NCBI GenBank assembly: GCA_003342895.1
Contig: PTFA01000085.1
Location: 1,258,480-1,322,479, forward strand
Source: Casuarius casuarius
Lineage: Eukaryota > Chordata > Aves > Casuariiformes > Casuariidae
DNA length: 64,000 bases
Direction of reading: 5' to 3'
Shown here: in pieces, positions 62,344 to 64,000 of the stretch
Numbering within the stretch: the first letter of the stretch is position 1
Layout: each line of letters opens with the position of its first letter
The notes under the pieces: model-generated
What the model saw: the letters and a program-made list of their open reading frames with translations, nothing else
Database searches by the model: none
What the model was told of the DNA's origin: nothing
Translations under genes and position numbers: made by a program

Positions 62344-62366
62344 TTTTTTTTTTTTTTTTTTTTTTT
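62344..62366. repeat. T23 homopolymer
   Basis: Twenty-three T bases, six bases after the 30-bp duplication. Read on the minus strand it is an A23 tract preceded by 'gccacttcagcctgagtgttt', so it could be the tail of a minus-strand retroposed fragment. No longer body is recognisable. Confidence 0.95.
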
Positions 62367-64000
62367 AAACACTCAGGCTGAAGTGGCATGGGCTAAAATA
62401 CAAACGCCAGCACAAGATGCTTCAAACTCTTAGCTAGTCAGATTACTAAACCAAAGGATATAGATGCCTTTGATAAAACTAAAGGAATACTTAAAATTGA
62501 GTTTAAAAATGCTTATTATATAAATTAATTACCAGGAATGTCAACTTCTGCTTTCTCTATCTCTATTTATTTATTTATTTTGCCTTTGAGGAAATTTCAA
62601 GAAGTGTGACAACAGATTTTTCAGCTGCTGAATTCGAATACAGGAACAAACAGTAAAGCTCCTTTTCTTGCTCTTTGGTAGGAGACCCTAAAACCACGAA
62701 GCAAGTGTCATTAATCATAATGAAACTGATAACAACATAGTTGAGATAAACATTTTTTGACAAACAGCTTTGTGAAAACTTGACTGTTTCAACCAGACTT
62801 CCAACGCAACATTGGCATCAGCTAATTTCCAAGTAGTGGAAAAGAGAAGGGTTCCCACTCGCCCTACTCCCCAGGAGTATCCTCCAGAGCAAGGGAAACA
62901 GAACACCACTGAGCGGCAAATGCTGTTCTGCAGCACTCCGCGGGACTGACTGTAGGACTCTAACACTGATAAGATCAATAAGCTGCATCTGTACCATGTG
63001 ATAATGTGGTAAAACCAAGCACCCTGACAAAACTCTTCTTAAACCTAACCACACTTGCATTTAAAGTAAGACTGTATAAACTTATTCCTGCTACAGTTAA
63101 AATACACATGTAGCTATGATCGATAACTTTTAGACAGAGCATGATTCTCTCCGATAAAGTACCTAACTAACATTTTGTGGAGCTATTTGCAGCTGAAAGG
63201 CTGACCAGATAGCATTTAAGCATAATTGCAGGAACCAGGCAGGCTGAAAAAACAGCCAAGCAACATTTTTAATATAATCACCTGTGGACAGTGAGAACAC
63301 AGCTGAAACAAACCACTAGTTAAAAAGTTCCCTAATACTTTGTCAATATCACAAAATGTCAGTTTAGATCACTGCTTGTTTTTTGTCTGAAATGACCTTA
63401 AATGTTATAATCCTCAGCTTCAAGTAAAAGGCCAGATTTTTCAGATACATTATAATGTGATCTACTCATGCATTTTGGAAAATTTAACCAAAATTGTGTC
63501 TGTGCCACCTTCTGGCTGCTGAGCACTTTGGAAAATCTAGATGGGGTTTTTGTTTGTTGGTATTTCAATCTGAGCTGAGCTCTTCTGTGAACCAGGTTGC
63601 AAAAATAACACAACAGATAATGGGAGGGAAATAAATACTAATCAGGCACCAAGGTTTTAAAACATTCATCCATTCCAATATGTCTCTTCCCCCACGCCCA
63701 AAACAAAACAAAACTCCGGTAGATATAAATGCCCCAGGGCTATGTAATAAAAACTGCCATCCACAACCAAATTGAACTGCACAGCATCACAGCTATACTG
63801 AAAAGATCATTAGTGTTCTAGGGATAGCTGTTGATAGTGTGTACAAGTGCACAGAAATGTTCAGGGGCTAGAGGACTGCACATGAACTAGATAATTTAAG
63901 AATAGAAGGGGAAGACACACACATTTTTAAACTGAAAGAGACTTACAAAAGGGCTGAAGAAATCTTAGCTAGATGTGGTTTAGATTAGAGTTTGGAAATG
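62367..64000. other. Non-coding stretch
   Basis: AT-rich unique sequence. The four minus-strand frames between 62575 and 63613 (62-87 codons) overlap one another in different frames and have no recognisable domains. I see nothing else in it. Confidence 0.65.

Overview
The window looks like nuclear DNA from an amniote, most likely a bird. It is AT-rich and CpG-poor outside a few small patches. It has no long open reading frame, no operon-like layout and no bacterial signals. Recognisable interspersed repeats are few and old: MIR-type tRNA-derived SINE remnants and one eroded LINE. No intact L1, Alu-like or retroviral body is visible. Mammalian DNA of this length would normally be far richer in repeats, so a bird or a repeat-poor reptile fits better; this is inference. 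I could not identify the locus.

No protein-coding gene can be called with confidence. The longest open frames are about 100-130 codons, occur on both strands and often overlap, and are about what chance gives at this base composition over 64 kb. I read the window as an intron of a large gene or an intergenic region. Several exon-like segments with good splice sites are listed at low confidence. The best is at 7073-7235 (+). Two minus-strand segments, 38811-38893 and 38325-38365, have compatible phases.

Layout. 1-7072: non-coding, one MIR remnant at 725-880. 7073-7235: best exon candidate. 7236-18720: non-coding, with a minus-strand MIR-like segment near 14330-14435, a strong hairpin at 14534-14574 and a weak MIR/L2-like segment near 17136-17240. 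18723-19621: a strong acceptor followed by a GC-richer segment, then a compact CpG cluster. 19622-27900: quiet. 27921-28400: fossil LINE reverse-transcriptase end. 28401-42500: mostly quiet, with CpG clusters at 33398-33450 and 38083-38192 and the paired exon candidates. 42551-44010: GATA motif cluster, direct repeat, and a stretch that looks like a conserved regulatory element. 44011-57200: simple repeats, an optimal-Kozak ORF at 46645 and a cysteine-rich ORF at 53332-53505. 57236-64000: two clear MIR copies, long C and G runs, and a perfect 30-bp tandem duplication next to a T23 tract.

Nothing here amounts to a demonstrable new biological system. The leads most worth a search are the exon candidates, the cysteine-rich ORF, the GATA palindrome and the CpG clusters. 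All depend on comparative or transcript data that I cannot access.
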